From positions 3,780,358 through 3,844,357 of the forward strand of contig JAWHQI010000272.1 of NCBI GenBank assembly GCA_033032865.1: a stretch of DNA of 64,000 nt, read 5' to 3'. This stretch comes from Dactylorhiza incarnata (taxonomy: Eukaryota > Streptophyta > Magnoliopsida > Asparagales > Orchidaceae). The position numbers and the translations under genes are program-made. Shown here piece by piece: positions 1 to 10,845 of the stretch; within the stretch, counting starts at the first letter, position 1, and every line of letters starts with the position of its first letter. Below the pieces are notes generated by a model, which saw only the letters and a program-made list of their open reading frames with translations, ran no database searches and was not told the origin of the DNA.

Positions 1-1657
1 GATGATTCGGCAAGTGCACCGGTCGCGCAAGTAATAATAATGGGGAAAATCCCCGAGTGTCGGTCTCTTGAGGAACACAGTAAGGTGGAGTTAGGTTTCG
101 AGGAAGGACTTGAGATTGGAGTCCTTAAATCGGATGGAATGCGGGGGAGTTGGGTTGGCTTTTGGAAAATAAAATAAAAGCTATCAACTACTCCTATGCA
201 ATGCCGCTATGCAATGCTTCGCTTGGCGGGATGGAGACTAGGCAGGCCTTGAGCGCGCTGCGTCGAAAGGGCGGATGGACGAGTAGGCAAGCGGAATCGA
301 ACTGTGCAGGCCTTGAGCGCACTGCTTCGTTAGGCGGGATGGAATACGGGCCGCGATGCCACGCTTCGGTAGGCGGATGGACGAGTAGGCTAGCGGAGTG
401 AGGGTCGCAAGCACCTCTTCGACAAGCACGCCACTAGCAATTGCTAGTGCGGCATACGAACGTGACGGCGGGATGGAGGATGGAATGGGGCGCACCTCAA
501 GCACACAAATAAACAAAAAGGGTATTTCACATAGACATGAAATAACTTTAAATAGCAAGGTCTATAGTGTTCTTCATCAAAATACAAAAGATCTAACTAT
601 TACAACAATCAATAAGAGGAGAACAAGGCAAGAAATCGACCGAATCCGAAGTCTCGTTGTAGATTCACGGTTGGAATCGCCGGGTTGTCAATCCGCGTCC
701 AAGTTCGGTCCGCAACTACGTCCGGGGTAGAGAGAGCTGTCACGACTCTCCAATGGACCCGTCTTCTTCGTGTCACGATCCGGTAGAGGTTGCAAACTTC
801 CTCTTGCTTGATGGCAATGGCGGCTAGGTCTTCCTTTGGAGCTCTTGGATGAAGGAGGAGGCCGAGAGGAAACTCCGGCTCAAGATTGGCGTGAAGAACA
901 AGCCCGGAGCACCTCCAGATGGTGGGCGGCGGTGGAGGGGAGAAACTGGCGCGGAACGGCGGAAGAACGGCGGAAAAATGCGGATCTCCCGACCTAAATC
1001 GCGAGCAGCGGAATTTATAGGCGCTGGAATTAAATAGTGCGCACGGTCATTGGCGCACGACCAGCGGTCGTGCGCACTAGAATTCGGTGATCGTGCGCTC
1101 TGTCTGGACGGAACCTGCAAAGACAGAAATTATGAAATAACATGTTCGCACGACCAGTGGCGCACGACCGGTGGTCGTGCGCACTATCGTAGGTGGTCGT
1201 GCGCACTGGTTGAAACAGAACTCATGAAATTGATGATAAGCGCGCACGAACAGTGGCGCACGACCGGTGGTCGTGCGCACTAGCGTAGATGGTCGTGCGC
1301 ACTGCACCAAACAGAACTCATAAAAAGGGTTAAGTGCACACGATCAGTGGCGCACGACCAGTGGTCGTGCGCAATAGAACCGGTGATCGTGCGCAGTGTT
1401 CCTGTGCAGAATTGCACCGAAAACACCTGCACGACACCTGTTCCAGCGTACGACACCAGTCTGGCCACTGAAAGTGGGACTTAACATCGCAAGAAAACTA
1501 ATAACAAAGAAAGATACGAAATAACACCAAAATGGGCCTAGAAGTGCACATAGCAAGTGATAACAAATATAAGCTAAAACAAGGCTAAAGTGCAGTGGAA
1601 TGACTAGATAAACCGCCCAGATGAGTCCATATATGTGTATATAATCGGGACTCATCA
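1..1657 (-). mobile_element. LTR of family A element A1 (3' LTR, minus)
   Basis: On the minus strand this LTR begins TGATGAGTCCCG at 1657 and runs to the window edge, where the terminal base is probably just outside. It matches the complete family A LTRs at 19733-21251 and 24273-25822, and is closest in layout to 54405-55940. A polypurine tract lies immediately beyond its 5' end (1658-1670), so it is the 3' LTR. A TATA-like box, read on the minus strand as CCTATAAAT, lies near 1012-1022 with a palindrome array upstream of it. The part at about 200-480 holds degenerate direct repeats (two copies starting with caggccttgagcgc at 242 and 306). Short open frames here are not credible genes. Confidence 0.88.
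1036..1480. repeat. CpG-rich palindrome array in A1 LTR U3
   Basis: Repeated, often inverted, copies of GGTCGTGCGCAC and its complement GTGCGCACGACC occur about a dozen times, singly and as head-to-head pairs. The array lies upstream of the minus-strand TATA-like box at about 1012-1022, so it occupies the promoter-proximal U3. Confidence 0.85.
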
Positions 1658-1670
1658 CACCCCCAGACTT
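1658..1670 (-). other. Polypurine tract (PPT) of A1
   Basis: Minus-strand AAGTCTGGGGGTG directly abuts the LTR start TGATGAGTC. The same 13-mer abuts the 3' LTRs of A2 (24260-24272) and A3 (55941-55953). It is the expected plus-strand DNA primer for reverse transcription. Confidence 0.85.
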
Positions 1671-2928
1671 ACCTGTTTGCGCGTCCCGAGCAAACAAATT
1701 CTAAGCGAACGGGGAAAGAAAAGTAGATGGCTTAAAACTACAATACAGAGTACCATGCGAAGTCGCATGCTCACGTGCATAAGAAGAATAGTAGAGAAGA
1801 TTTCTGATTATATAAATAGTCTATATATTTCTAAAAGAGTAAAAGCATATTATAACTACTCAAAATGGTGAACTACGGTGAATCGTTCGGTCATGCATAC
1901 GGAGAAAGTAAACTAAGCGCTGAGACGAGCATTGCTCAAGATCGAGATGCGGGAAAAACTCCACTGAAATCAATCAGTGTCGGTGACCATAGGCTTGCCC
2001 GGTCACATTCTCTCCACGGCACTGGTTTGACTCAAATGCGTGAATCAATAGGACTTTAGGTTTTAAATGGGGCTTGGGTTTAGGTGAGGTATACAATGAT
2101 AAAGACGATGGTTCAAATACTAAACCCAAATGAGCTAATGCAGGAAACTATCCTCATTCACCACACAAATACGCGGGTACACAACACCCCCAGACTTGGA
2201 CTTAACAGCATGGGTGTGTGCACCGCCTACTCCCAAACATAAATCTATACATAAAGATTTTCAATTAAACACTCCTTCTCTTTCCTTTCTTTTTAACTTC
2301 TTTTCTTTTTCTCATTTTTTTTTCTTTTCTTTTCATTTTCAGCAAATAAACAAAAGGACACATCCACATCTTCACAAACATATTACCACATCAACAACCC
2401 AACTCATGAAAATAATAAACATCTAAAGCTCAGATTTGGGTGTGCGACTAGGATTGGCTTTTGGGCTTTGGTGAAATAAAAGTGGGGCTGAATCAAAGAA
2501 CGGGTAGGCACAACTGGGCTAGCGAGGATATAGCGGTAGGGATAGGCACAAAGGCTCAACCGGGCCAAAATGATGGCCTATATCACATTCACACAATTGA
2601 CTAACCGTATACCCATGCTTCAAGAATCGCTTGGGGCAAGTTCTAGCCACCGAGAAAGATTCTCCTTTCTCCCGACTCAAGCAATATGAATCTAGCGATC
2701 ATTTACACACATCCCTATGCTACCGTTTGATTCCACCGAATTCACCATTTGAGTAGAGTAAACAACATTTACACTAATAAGAAAAATATAAAACCATAAT
2801 TATAAAGAGAAGTCTACTCTACACAAATTTCTATGCAACCGAGCACTCGACTAGGAGCACTACGGGAGTCAACATTTTACTCTGCTACATAGTCCTAAGC
2901 CATCACCTAGACTTTCCCAAATAATCAA
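1671..2928 (-). mobile_element. A1 3' non-coding internal region
   Basis: No coding frame is convincing. The stretch carries blocks also found in A2, A3 and B: one around the phrase cttgcccggtcacattctctccac (about 1990-2020), one around tggcttttgggctttggtg followed by ggcacaaaggctcaac (about 2452-2580), and gcttggggcaagttctagcc (about 2627-2650). A second PPT-like site, identical in sequence to the terminal PPT, lies at 2185-2197, 527 bases away. At 2929 the sequence changes abruptly to Athila-type gag of element B, so A1 is cut off there and its 5' half, PBS and second LTR are missing. Confidence 0.75.
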
Positions 2929-4146
2929 GATTGAAAGCATTTCCTCCAAAGATGGAGGTTTTGGAAAATTTTGATTTTGATTTTGTGGCGGTGGTGGAGT
3001 GAAATCATGTGGTGGACGTGCGGCATTTGCGGGATTACTCCACGAAAAATTAGGATGGTTACGCCATCCGGGGTGATACGAATTAGACGCAGCATTAAAA
3101 CCAGGAGGAGCAGAAAAAGCAGAAAAATTATTAAAATTGTTTTGAGCAGGCCTGGGTATGTTCCCAAGATAATCCACCTGCTCGGCAGCAGCAGCATTTG
3201 CATGTTCATGTACCTGAATGGCGGAGGCAGCAGTCATCTCCGTTACTTTCTTATTCAGCATCTCTACTTGAAGCGCCAATTGGGATACAGAGTCCACTTC
3301 GTACATACCTGTAGGTTTATTTGGGAGAGACCTAGGCGTATTCCACTGATAGGTGTTCATCGCCATATCCTCGATAAGCTCAAGAGCGACCTCCGGAGTT
3401 TTTCAGTTCAAAGAACCACCGGATTCGGCGTCTATCTTTTGCTTGGTTGCTTGATTTAGCCCATCATAAAATGTCTGGACCTGTATCCATACAGGCAGAG
3501 GATAATGAGGGCAGCATCTCAAAAGTTCCTTGTACCTCTCCCAAGTGTCATAGAGGGTCTCAGAATCGATTTGACTAAATGTACAAATATTAGTTCGAAG
3601 TTTAGCAGTTTTAGCGGGGGGAAAATACCTAGCAAGAATTTTTTTAGTTAAAGTGTCCCAAGTAGTGATTGATCCTCTTGGGAGAGAACTCAACCACTGT
3701 TTGGCTTTTGTTCTTAAGGAGAAGGGGAAGAGTCTTAGCCTGATCGCATCGTCTGAGACACCATTAATTTTGAAGGTGTCACAGATCTCAAGGAAACTAG
3801 CGATATGCTTGTTCGGATCTTCATCCGGTGTTCCGTCGAACTGCGCATATTGCTGCACCATTTGTATAGTGTCGGGCTTAAGCTCAAAATTGTTGTTCGC
3901 TATTGCAGGTCGAACAATACTGGATTTTGTACCCTCCAAGTTAGGCCGAGCATAATAGGACATGGTCCGTTGCTGGTCAACTTCTAGATTGGGATCACCC
4001 ATAATTTTAGAATTACGATCACAATCACCGTTAGAATCCTCAACCGTATCCTGAGAAGTGGAACCTCGGAATCGTAAATTTCTCCGAAAGGAGCGTTCGA
4101 TTTCCGGGTCCAAATAAATAAGTAATGATGAATTCGTGTGGGTCAT
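2929..4146 (-). pseudogene. gag: gag polyprotein, Athila-like, truncated (B left copy)
   Basis: The frame runs from ATG at 4146 (MTHTNSS...) through the plant gypsy gag core: MGDPNLEVDQQRTM, then NNFELKPDTIQMVQQ, DTFKINGVSDDAIRLRLFPF and TKAKQWLSSLPRGSITTW, then AKLRTNICTF and MNTYQWNTPRS. Gag forms the particle that packages retrotransposon RNA in the cytoplasm. One in-frame TGA (3403-3405) interrupts it about 248 codons in; the same frame resumes and continues through a Pro/Asn/Gln-rich stretch to 2929, where it is cut by the junction with A1. The right copy (8747-10514) shares that TGA, so the stop predates the duplication or was spread by conversion. No zinc knuckle is visible in the retained part. 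Confidence 0.85.
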
Positions 4147-4453
4147 GCACTAGCAAGAAAACGAGAAAAAAGAAAGAGGGGAAAATAAGATGAAGGAAAA
4201 CTAAAATGAAATAAAATTGATAATGATTTTTTTTCTTTTTAGGCGAATTATATTAGTCCTGGACTTCCCGAGATCTGCCCGGTGAGGGGTTTGCAATGGT
4301 ACTAGAGGCTATGATGGGAATTCAAGCCCAAAGCATCCTTTCCAGAATTTAGGTGGGATAAAAAAAACGATGAAATGGGTTGATTATAATATATAATAAT
4401 TTTTTGATTTTTGTAGAAGTAATTGCGACGGCGTTTTCTTAATATTGACAAAA

Positions 4454-4472
4454 GTCCCCGGCAACGGCGCCA
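4454..4472 (-). other. PBS, tRNA-Asp type (B left copy)
   Basis: Minus-strand TGGCGCCGTTGCCGGGGAC lies 6 bases inside the LTR end. It matches the complement of the 3' end of plant tRNA-Asp, the usual primer of Athila elements. The same sequence serves elements A2, B and C in this window. Confidence 0.9.
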
Positions 4473-4478
4473 AAAACT

Positions 4479-6382
4479 TGGTGATTTGAATTGACTATCA
4501 ACCCGAAGAGGCAAGTGTACCTATCGAATTGTAGTACCAAGGTCGTGTTTAAAACACGGGGCTGTCAAGTATTACTACTCACGCTTCCAACTATTATCCT
4601 ACAGTACGATTGTTGGGTGATTTTGAGAATTTCTAAATTAAACTACGAGATTACTTAAACGGAAATTCAGAAGAGAAAACTAGCGTTCGATCAAAGAATC
4701 ACCATGAAAAGAGACGAGAGAGAAATAAAATTTAGTTCTACGATTGCAAAATAATTCTCGACCGTGACGGTTCCGGAAATGAGAGATAGTCTCGCTAGAG
4801 CACTAAACCTCCTAACTTAAAGACGGTTTAATCGGAATCTCTTCACAAATCAAACAGGTCTAAAGTCGCATTATCGAAGTAAACCGCACTATTGGATTTG
4901 ACTCCAATCCGGAGGATTTACATCATCCTATCTCTAGGGGTGCGTGCAACTCCTTCCTTCTTTGAGCGATCATTCAAATCAATGAGTCTCTCGACTACTA
5001 TGAAACGAGATCAAGGGCCTACTACCGTATACCGAAAATACGGAGTCGACGCAAAATATTTCAAAGAGGGATCGAGAATAATTTAAACAAAAGCAAAACT
5101 AAGACATAAAAAAAACTCTCATCTCAATTCATGGATCATCGTGATCGAACGCTAATGAGAATTAGCTATTCATAATCGAAAGAGAAACGACAATATTGGA
5201 GAAAGAAAACATTTTCATTGATAGATAGAAGAGAAGTACAATAAGAAAATTACAAGGACAATAATATTATACTAAAAAAAGATTACAATAATCTAAAAAC
5301 AAGAACAACAAAGAGAACTTTCAAAGGCTTACACAAGATCACTACTAGCACTATAATTCCTCTCCACTTCCAACCCCCCAAATGCTTGGGCCAAGGGGTC
5401 CTTTTATAGATGAGGGGGAAGGTTCTAGATGAGATTTATGAGGGAGAGAGAAGGGAAATGCATGGATGGAAGAATGCATGCATGGGTTTAAATGAGGAGG
5501 AGAGAGGTGGCCAAATGCAATGTTTTCTATTTAAGAAGTAAATAAAATAAAATAGAAAATAGAAAATAGAAGAAGGGGAGATGAATAAGAAATAAAGAGG
5601 AGAGAAGAAATTAAAAAAAAAAGAGAGAGAGGAGATGAGAGAGTGGATCGGCCAATGCATGAATGGGAGCATGCAAAGGTGGCTGTATAAAATGGAGGTG
5701 GCGTGAGTCATGAATGTGGGCAGCCATATTAAATGGAGATGAATATGAATTGCATGGAATGAGGAGGTAATTACGTGAGTGGTGATTGCATGGAACAAAA
5801 ATGGCCACGTGCATATTTTATGATGATGATGTGGCAGTCCAACATAAGTGGCGTCTTATTTGTATGAATTTCACTTGGGTTTGCATGGTGGGTTGATGAA
5901 AAGATTTCAGGTGGCTGCATGCATGAAATAAATGACTACGATGGCGTTGTGCGCTTGGAAGATGGTGCGGCGAAGCGATGCGGCATCATTATTGACGGCG
6001 CGACGATGGCGGTGATGGTGGCGGTGAGCAACATCAAACCTACAAGATAAAATAAAAACAAAACAATAAATTAGTTTAAAAATATAATAACACAACAAAA
6101 ATATCATAACATAATACCTAAAATATAATACTTAAATTATATCATAACATAATCGAAACATAAAATAAAAATTAACCGAAACATGAAACATCAAAAACAC
6201 ACAAACAAACATGCAAACACATAACAATAAATTAAAAATAACACCCAAACATAACATACAAATATTAACTCATATTATAAATTATTGAATTATATCCAAT
6301 AAAATAGATAAAATTAATACTAAAAAATTAGGAAAACTTAAACTAAACTAAGCTAAAAAGCGATGACTAAAACAAGTCATCA
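4479..6382 (-). mobile_element. B LTR shared between two internal regions
   Basis: On the minus strand the LTR begins TGATGACTTG (6382) and ends ATCACCA (4479). It is nearly identical to 10846-12748, differing by a few substitutions and small indels by eye. A TATA-like box, minus CTATAAAAGG, lies near 5402-5412. Upstream of it, toward higher coordinates, are purine-rich runs and many CATGCA/TGCATG hexamers. Right of the LTR is a PPT and left is a PBS, so it works as the 3' LTR of one copy and the 5' LTR of the next. Open frames inside it are not genes. Confidence 0.9.
5457..5926. promoter_or_regulatory. Cluster of RY-like CATGCA motifs in B LTR U3
   Basis: TGCATG or CATGCA occurs at about 5460, 5474 (as TGCATGCATG), 5656, 5671, 5753, 5788, 5884 and 5916 (again TGCATGCATG). 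That is at least eight loci in 470 bp upstream of the minus-strand TATA-like box. CATGCA is the core of the RY element bound by plant B3 factors of the ABI3/FUS3/LEC2 group. The motif density is seen; binding is inferred. The second LTR has the same cluster at about 11824-12293. Confidence 0.5.
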
Positions 6383-6398
6383 AAATCCCCCATGCTTA
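6383..6398 (-). other. PPT of element B
   Basis: Minus-strand CTTAAGCATGGGGGATTT abuts the LTR start TGATGACTTG. Element C has the closely similar CTTAAGTATGGGGGTG before its 3' LTR (42113-42130). Confidence 0.85.
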
Positions 6399-8311
6399 AG
6401 AATTTGCTTGCCCACAAGCAAATGAAATTAAAAACTAGGGAAGAGAAATAAAAGCAAGATGACAAACTTTAGGTTTCAAAAATAAGAAAACCAAAATATA
6501 GAAAATTAAACTATCCTAATTTCTATGTTAACAACTAGGGGGGTGAGAAGTCCACAATAGAAAACTTGAAAAAGGAGACCTAAAAATATCATTAAAACAT
6601 AAAGCAGAATTACGTTTTTCTAAATTCCTAAAACAAGGCATCCAAAATTTAGGAGAATAAGAAAAACAAAAGTAGAGATTCTAAATAAACGGCGCATTGA
6701 ACGAATTATTAGGTTGCTAGAATAACGATTACCATGAAATCATCTCAAGATAATCTCCAAAGAAATCCATCAATGATGGTGGACATAGGCTTGTCCGTTC
6801 ACACTCTCTCCACTACGCGGGTTTGTGTCACGTTCTAAAGATCAAAAGGGCTTAATAGGCGTAAATACTTGGTTTAGGTAAATGATTAGGAATTGGAATT
6901 TAAGGGTAGAAACGATGGCTAACACACTAAACCAAGGGTGAGCTTTAAATAAACATAAAATTACAAGAATGAGAAATGACAAGTATGTCATTTCCTCCAA
7001 TTCGAACTATAGGAAAACAAACACAAAGCCATAGAATTTTCCTTTTCATACTTGGCCAAAAACAACTTTTTTTTTATTTCATTTTCATTTTTTTCTTCTT
7101 TGATAATCATTTTTTTTTATTTCCATTACACAAAAGAGAAATCCAAATGCGAACTAAAGATTTCCTTTTCATTTTTCAAAAATACTTCCCATCACAATAA
7201 TGATATTTAAATAAAGCTCAAAGTCTAGTGTGAAATAGGAAGGGCCTTTTGGCTTTGGTGAAAATTGAAAGGTGGAGCTAAACAAAGAAAAAGGGAAAAG
7301 GCCCAAAATTGTTTTAGCAAGGGTAAAATTTTCGGTGGGCAAAAAGGCTCAAACGGGTCAAAAAGAATGGCCTGAATCATTTCTAAAGATCGTGAACAAA
7401 CAACGCAAATGCTTCGAGAGTCGCTAAAGACAAGTTCTAGACACCAAGAAAGCATTACCCTAAAATGAAAAAGCGATAACGTTAACTAGCAACCGTTCAT
7501 ACGCAACAAAACCGAATAAAAAGAAATACTACACTTTGCTAACTTAAGAAAATGAAAAATGGATGCCTATATTTAAGAAGTAGAAAATAGTAAAACTAAA
7601 CTATGTTAGAATAATAATTCTAGAAAACCGATTCAAGAAACTCTACTTAGAACTAAAGAACCGCATGGGCATACACACCACTAGAAGAAACATAAAAATA
7701 AAGATAGACAATAATTTTTGATTTTGATTTTCAAATAGATACTAAATTTTTTTTGGATTTTGGATTTTTTTGATTTTTTGGGTTTGTTAGTTTTCTAGTT
7801 TTTTTTTTTGGATTTTTTTAATAAATCTAAAGAAAAAGATAGTACTATTAAGAGACTTAAGAACTCAACCCTCCCCCATGCTTAGATCTTTCATTGCCCT
7901 CAATGAAAAAGAAAAGAAAAAAAAACGAGAAAGAGAAGGAGAAGAGGAGGATGAAGACGGAAATGCAGTAAAGTAAAGTAAAAATAAAAAGAGCAGGACT
8001 TCCCCGGGTTATTGAGGCCGAAAGGCGGATGTCGCTCCCCCATGCTTGCGCTTTAATTTACTTTATCATCAACAGGCTTGGCTCGATCATTCTTGAAATC
8101 AACAACGTTGGAGCGGCGATCACGAACTTGCGCTTGCTTGGCCACCGGGAGGAAAAGCAAAAACAAAATAAAAGCAGAAAAAGGAGACTTTGGCAAACTC
8201 CAAAGAATGTTCATTATTACAGCAATAGAAATTATTCAAATAAAAAAAAGTCTTATCATAAATTGTCCATAATAAAAGAGAGTTTCAAAAAAAAGAAAAA
8301 AGAAAGAAACA
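6399..8311 (-). mobile_element. B 3' non-coding region
   Basis: A stretch between the integrase remnant and the PPT with no credible gene. It carries blocks shared with family A: cataggcttgtccgttcacac near 6785, tttggctttggtgaaa with aaaaggctcaaacgggtca near 7248-7365, and gacaagttctagacacc near 7430. Two more PPT-like sites, reading CTCCCCCATGCTT on the plus strand, lie at 7871-7885 and 8035-8048, so three occur including the terminal one. Long A/T runs fill 7730-7830. Confidence 0.75.
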
Positions 8312-8746
8312 TTAAGAGATAAAAGAATGACGCTCCACAGCCGGAGAAACAGAATCATTCGAAAAACACAACTTCAGACGATGGCCATTTACTTTAAAAT
8401 CACCCTTATCCGGGTGCGAGAGAAGCACAGTGCCATAAGGAAAAACCTGTTTGACCGTAAAAGGTCCAGACCAACGAGATTTAAGTTTGCCAGGAAAAAG
8501 ACGTAAGCGCGAGTTAAAAAGAAGAACCTGATCGCCTGGTTTAAACGTTTTAGGGTGGCGCAGGTTCTTATCGTGATAGAATTTCGTACGTTCTTTATAG
8601 AGCTTATTATTTTCATAGGTAAACGCTCGCCACTCTTCGAGTTCATTTAGTTGATTTTTTTTATGCTCGCCGACTGAGTGTGGATCAAAATTAAAAAATT
8701 TCAGCGCCCAATACGCGCGGTGTTCTACTTCAACCGGAAGATGACA
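8312..8746 (-). pseudogene. Integrase C-terminal fragment with intact frame (B)
   Basis: The minus strand from 8746 gives an uninterrupted 144-codon frame with no start codon. It begins at the CHLPVEVEHRAYWALK motif, continues with NQLNELEEWRAF and YKERTKFYHD, then [20 protein letters not shown] and YGTVLLSHPDKGDFKVNGHR, and ends in TAA at 8312. This is the C-terminal segment of Athila integrase; the same region of element C lies at about 39285-39725 but is frameshifted. The zinc-binding domain and DDE core are absent. At 8746 the sequence jumps directly to the early protease region, so about 3.1 kb of pol, judged against C, is missing. The fragment may now be a tail on a gag-derived frame. 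Confidence 0.8.
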
Positions 8747-10514
8747 CGATTTTCAATGTTACTTGGGATAAATTTTCTAATTTCCTTTTGTTCCTTTACA
8801 AGTCCTTAAGATACTTTGCATACTTCGGCATTTGACTTATCGCTTCATGAAACGGCAAATTTATGTGGATTTGTTTAAAAATTTCGAGAAAGCGTTGGTA
8901 TTGATCATCTAACTTATCCTTCCTAAGATTAGCGGGGTAGGGAGGCGGCGGAAAATCTTTTGTAGAATCAAGAGCAGCACTTTGAAAATGATCTTTTTCT
9001 TTTTCAAAAACAACTTCTTCTTTTTCTTTTTCAAAATCAGTTTCTTTAATGATGATTTGTTCAGCAGCAGGAGAGGCAAAAACCTCGGGCTCTTCCCTGG
9101 TGGTGGGCTCGTGGACTACTTTGCCGCTCTAAAGAGTGATCGCTTTCGCGTGTTCCCTTGGGTTTGGCTCAGTATTTGAGGGAAGAGTCCCAGGTGGTCT
9201 CTCGTAGATGGCCTTAGCTAGTTGGCCGACCGTGGTTTCGAGATTTTTCATTGATCCTGTTAAATTTCTAATGGTCGCCTCGTTCGAATTTATATATTTC
9301 GAAAGCATTTCCTCCAAAGATGGAGGTTTTGGAAAATTTTGATTTTGATTTTGTGGCGGTGGTGGAGTGAAATCATGTGGTGGACGTGCGGCATTTGCGG
9401 GATTACTCCACGAAAAATTAGGATGGTTACGCCATCCGGGGTGATACGAATTAGACGCAGCATTAAAACCAGGAGGAGTAGAAAAAGCAGAAAAATTATT
9501 AAAATTGTTTTGAGCAGGCCTGGGTATGTTCCCAAGATAATCCACCTGCTCGGCAGCAGCAGCATTTGCATGTTCATGTACCTGAATGGCGGAGGCAGCA
9601 GTCATCTCCGTTACTTTCTTGTTCAGCATCTCTACTTGAAGCGCCAGTTGGGATACAGAGTCCACTTCGTACATACCTGCAGGTTTATTTGGGAGAGACC
9701 TAGGCGTATTCCACTGATAGGTGTTCATCGCCATATCCTCGATAAGCTCAAGAGCGCCCTCCGGAGATTTTCAGTTCAAAGAACCACCGGATTCGGCGTC
9801 TATAATTTGCTTGGTTGCTTGATTTAGCCTATCATAAAATGTCTGGACCTGTATCCATACAGGCAGAGCATAATGAGGGCATCATCTCAAAAGTTCCTTG
9901 TACCTCTCCCAAGTGTCATAGAGGGTCTCAGAATCGATTTGACTAAATGTACAAATATTAGTTCGAAGTTTAGCAGTTTTAGCGGGGGGAAAATACCTAG
10001 CAAGAAATTTTTCAGTTAAAGTGTCCCAAGTAGTGATTGATCCTCTTGGGAGAGAACTCAACCACTGTTTGGCTTTTGTTCTTAAGGAGAAGGGGAAGAG
10101 TCTTAGCTTGATCGCATCGTCTGAGACACCATTAATTTTGAAGGTGTCACAGATCTCAAGGAAACTAGCGATATGCATGTTCGGATCTTCATCCGGTGAT
10201 CCGTCGAACAGCGCATATTGCTGCACCATTTGTATAGTGTCGGGCTTAAGCTCAAAATTGTTGTTCGCTATTGCAGGTCGAACAATACTGGATTTTGTAC
10301 CCTCCAAGTTAGGCCGAGCATAATAGGACATGGTCCGTTGCTGGTCAACTTCTAGATTGGGATCACCCATAATTTCAGAATTACGATCACAATCACCGTT
10401 AGAATCCTCAACCGTATCCTGAGAAGTGGAACCTCGGAATCGTAAATTTCTCCGAAAGGAGCGTTCGATTTCCGGGTCCAAATAAATAAGTAACGATGAA
10501 TTCGTGTGGGTCAT
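8747..10514 (-). pseudogene. gag: gag and start of protease region (B right copy)
   Basis: The frame starts at ATG 10514 and shows the same gag core as the left copy (NNFELKPDTIQMVQQ, TFKINGVSDDAIKLRLFPF, SLPRGSITTW, AKLRTNICTF, MNTYQWNTPRS), then Gln/Asn/Pro-rich sequence. It continues into the linker seen in element C (AITL, SGKVVHEP, KIHINLPFHEAISQMPKYAK-like sequence near 8840), up to the junction at about 8746. In-frame stops occur at about 9882, 9772 (shared with the left copy), near 9130 and near 8800. Gag packages the element RNA; here it is inactive as read. The protease catalytic motif seen in C lies beyond the breakpoint and is missing. Confidence 0.85.
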
Positions 10515-10820
10515 GCACTAGCAAGAAAACGAGAAAAAAGAAAAAGGGGAAAATAAGATGAAGGAAAACTAAAATGAAATAAAATTGATAATGATTTTTT
10601 TTCTTTTTAGGCAAATTATATTAGTCCTGGACTTCCCGAGATCTGCCCGGTGATGGGTTTGCAACGGTACTAGAGGCTATGATGGGAATTCAAGCCCAAA
10701 GCATCCTTTCCAGAATTTAGGTGGGATAAAAAAACGATGAAATGGGTTGATTATAATATATAATAATTTTTTGATTTTTGTAGAAGTAATTGCGACGGCG
10801 TTTTCTTAATATTGACAAAA

Positions 10821-10839
10821 GTCCCCGGCAACGGCGCCA
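10821..10839 (-). other. PBS, tRNA-Asp type (B right copy)
   Basis: Same sequence and spacing as 4454-4472: minus-strand TGGCGCCGTTGCCGGGGAC, 6 bases from the LTR end. Confidence 0.9.
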
Positions 10840-10845
10840 AAAACT

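Noticed and set aside
150..1470. Several open frames of 60-117 codons on both strands across the A1 LTR
   Set aside because: They run through LTR sequence and palindrome arrays, whose two strands both stay open because of motif composition; no protein similarity recognised.
2971..3459. Plus-strand 162-codon frame
   Set aside because: Exact antisense of the B gag frame, and repeated at 9339-9827 for the same reason.
5436..5814. His/Ser/Phe-rich minus-strand frames in the B LTR (repeated near 11898-12179)
   Set aside because: They lie upstream of the LTR TATA-like box in purine-rich repeats and contain frame differences between the two nearly identical LTRs.
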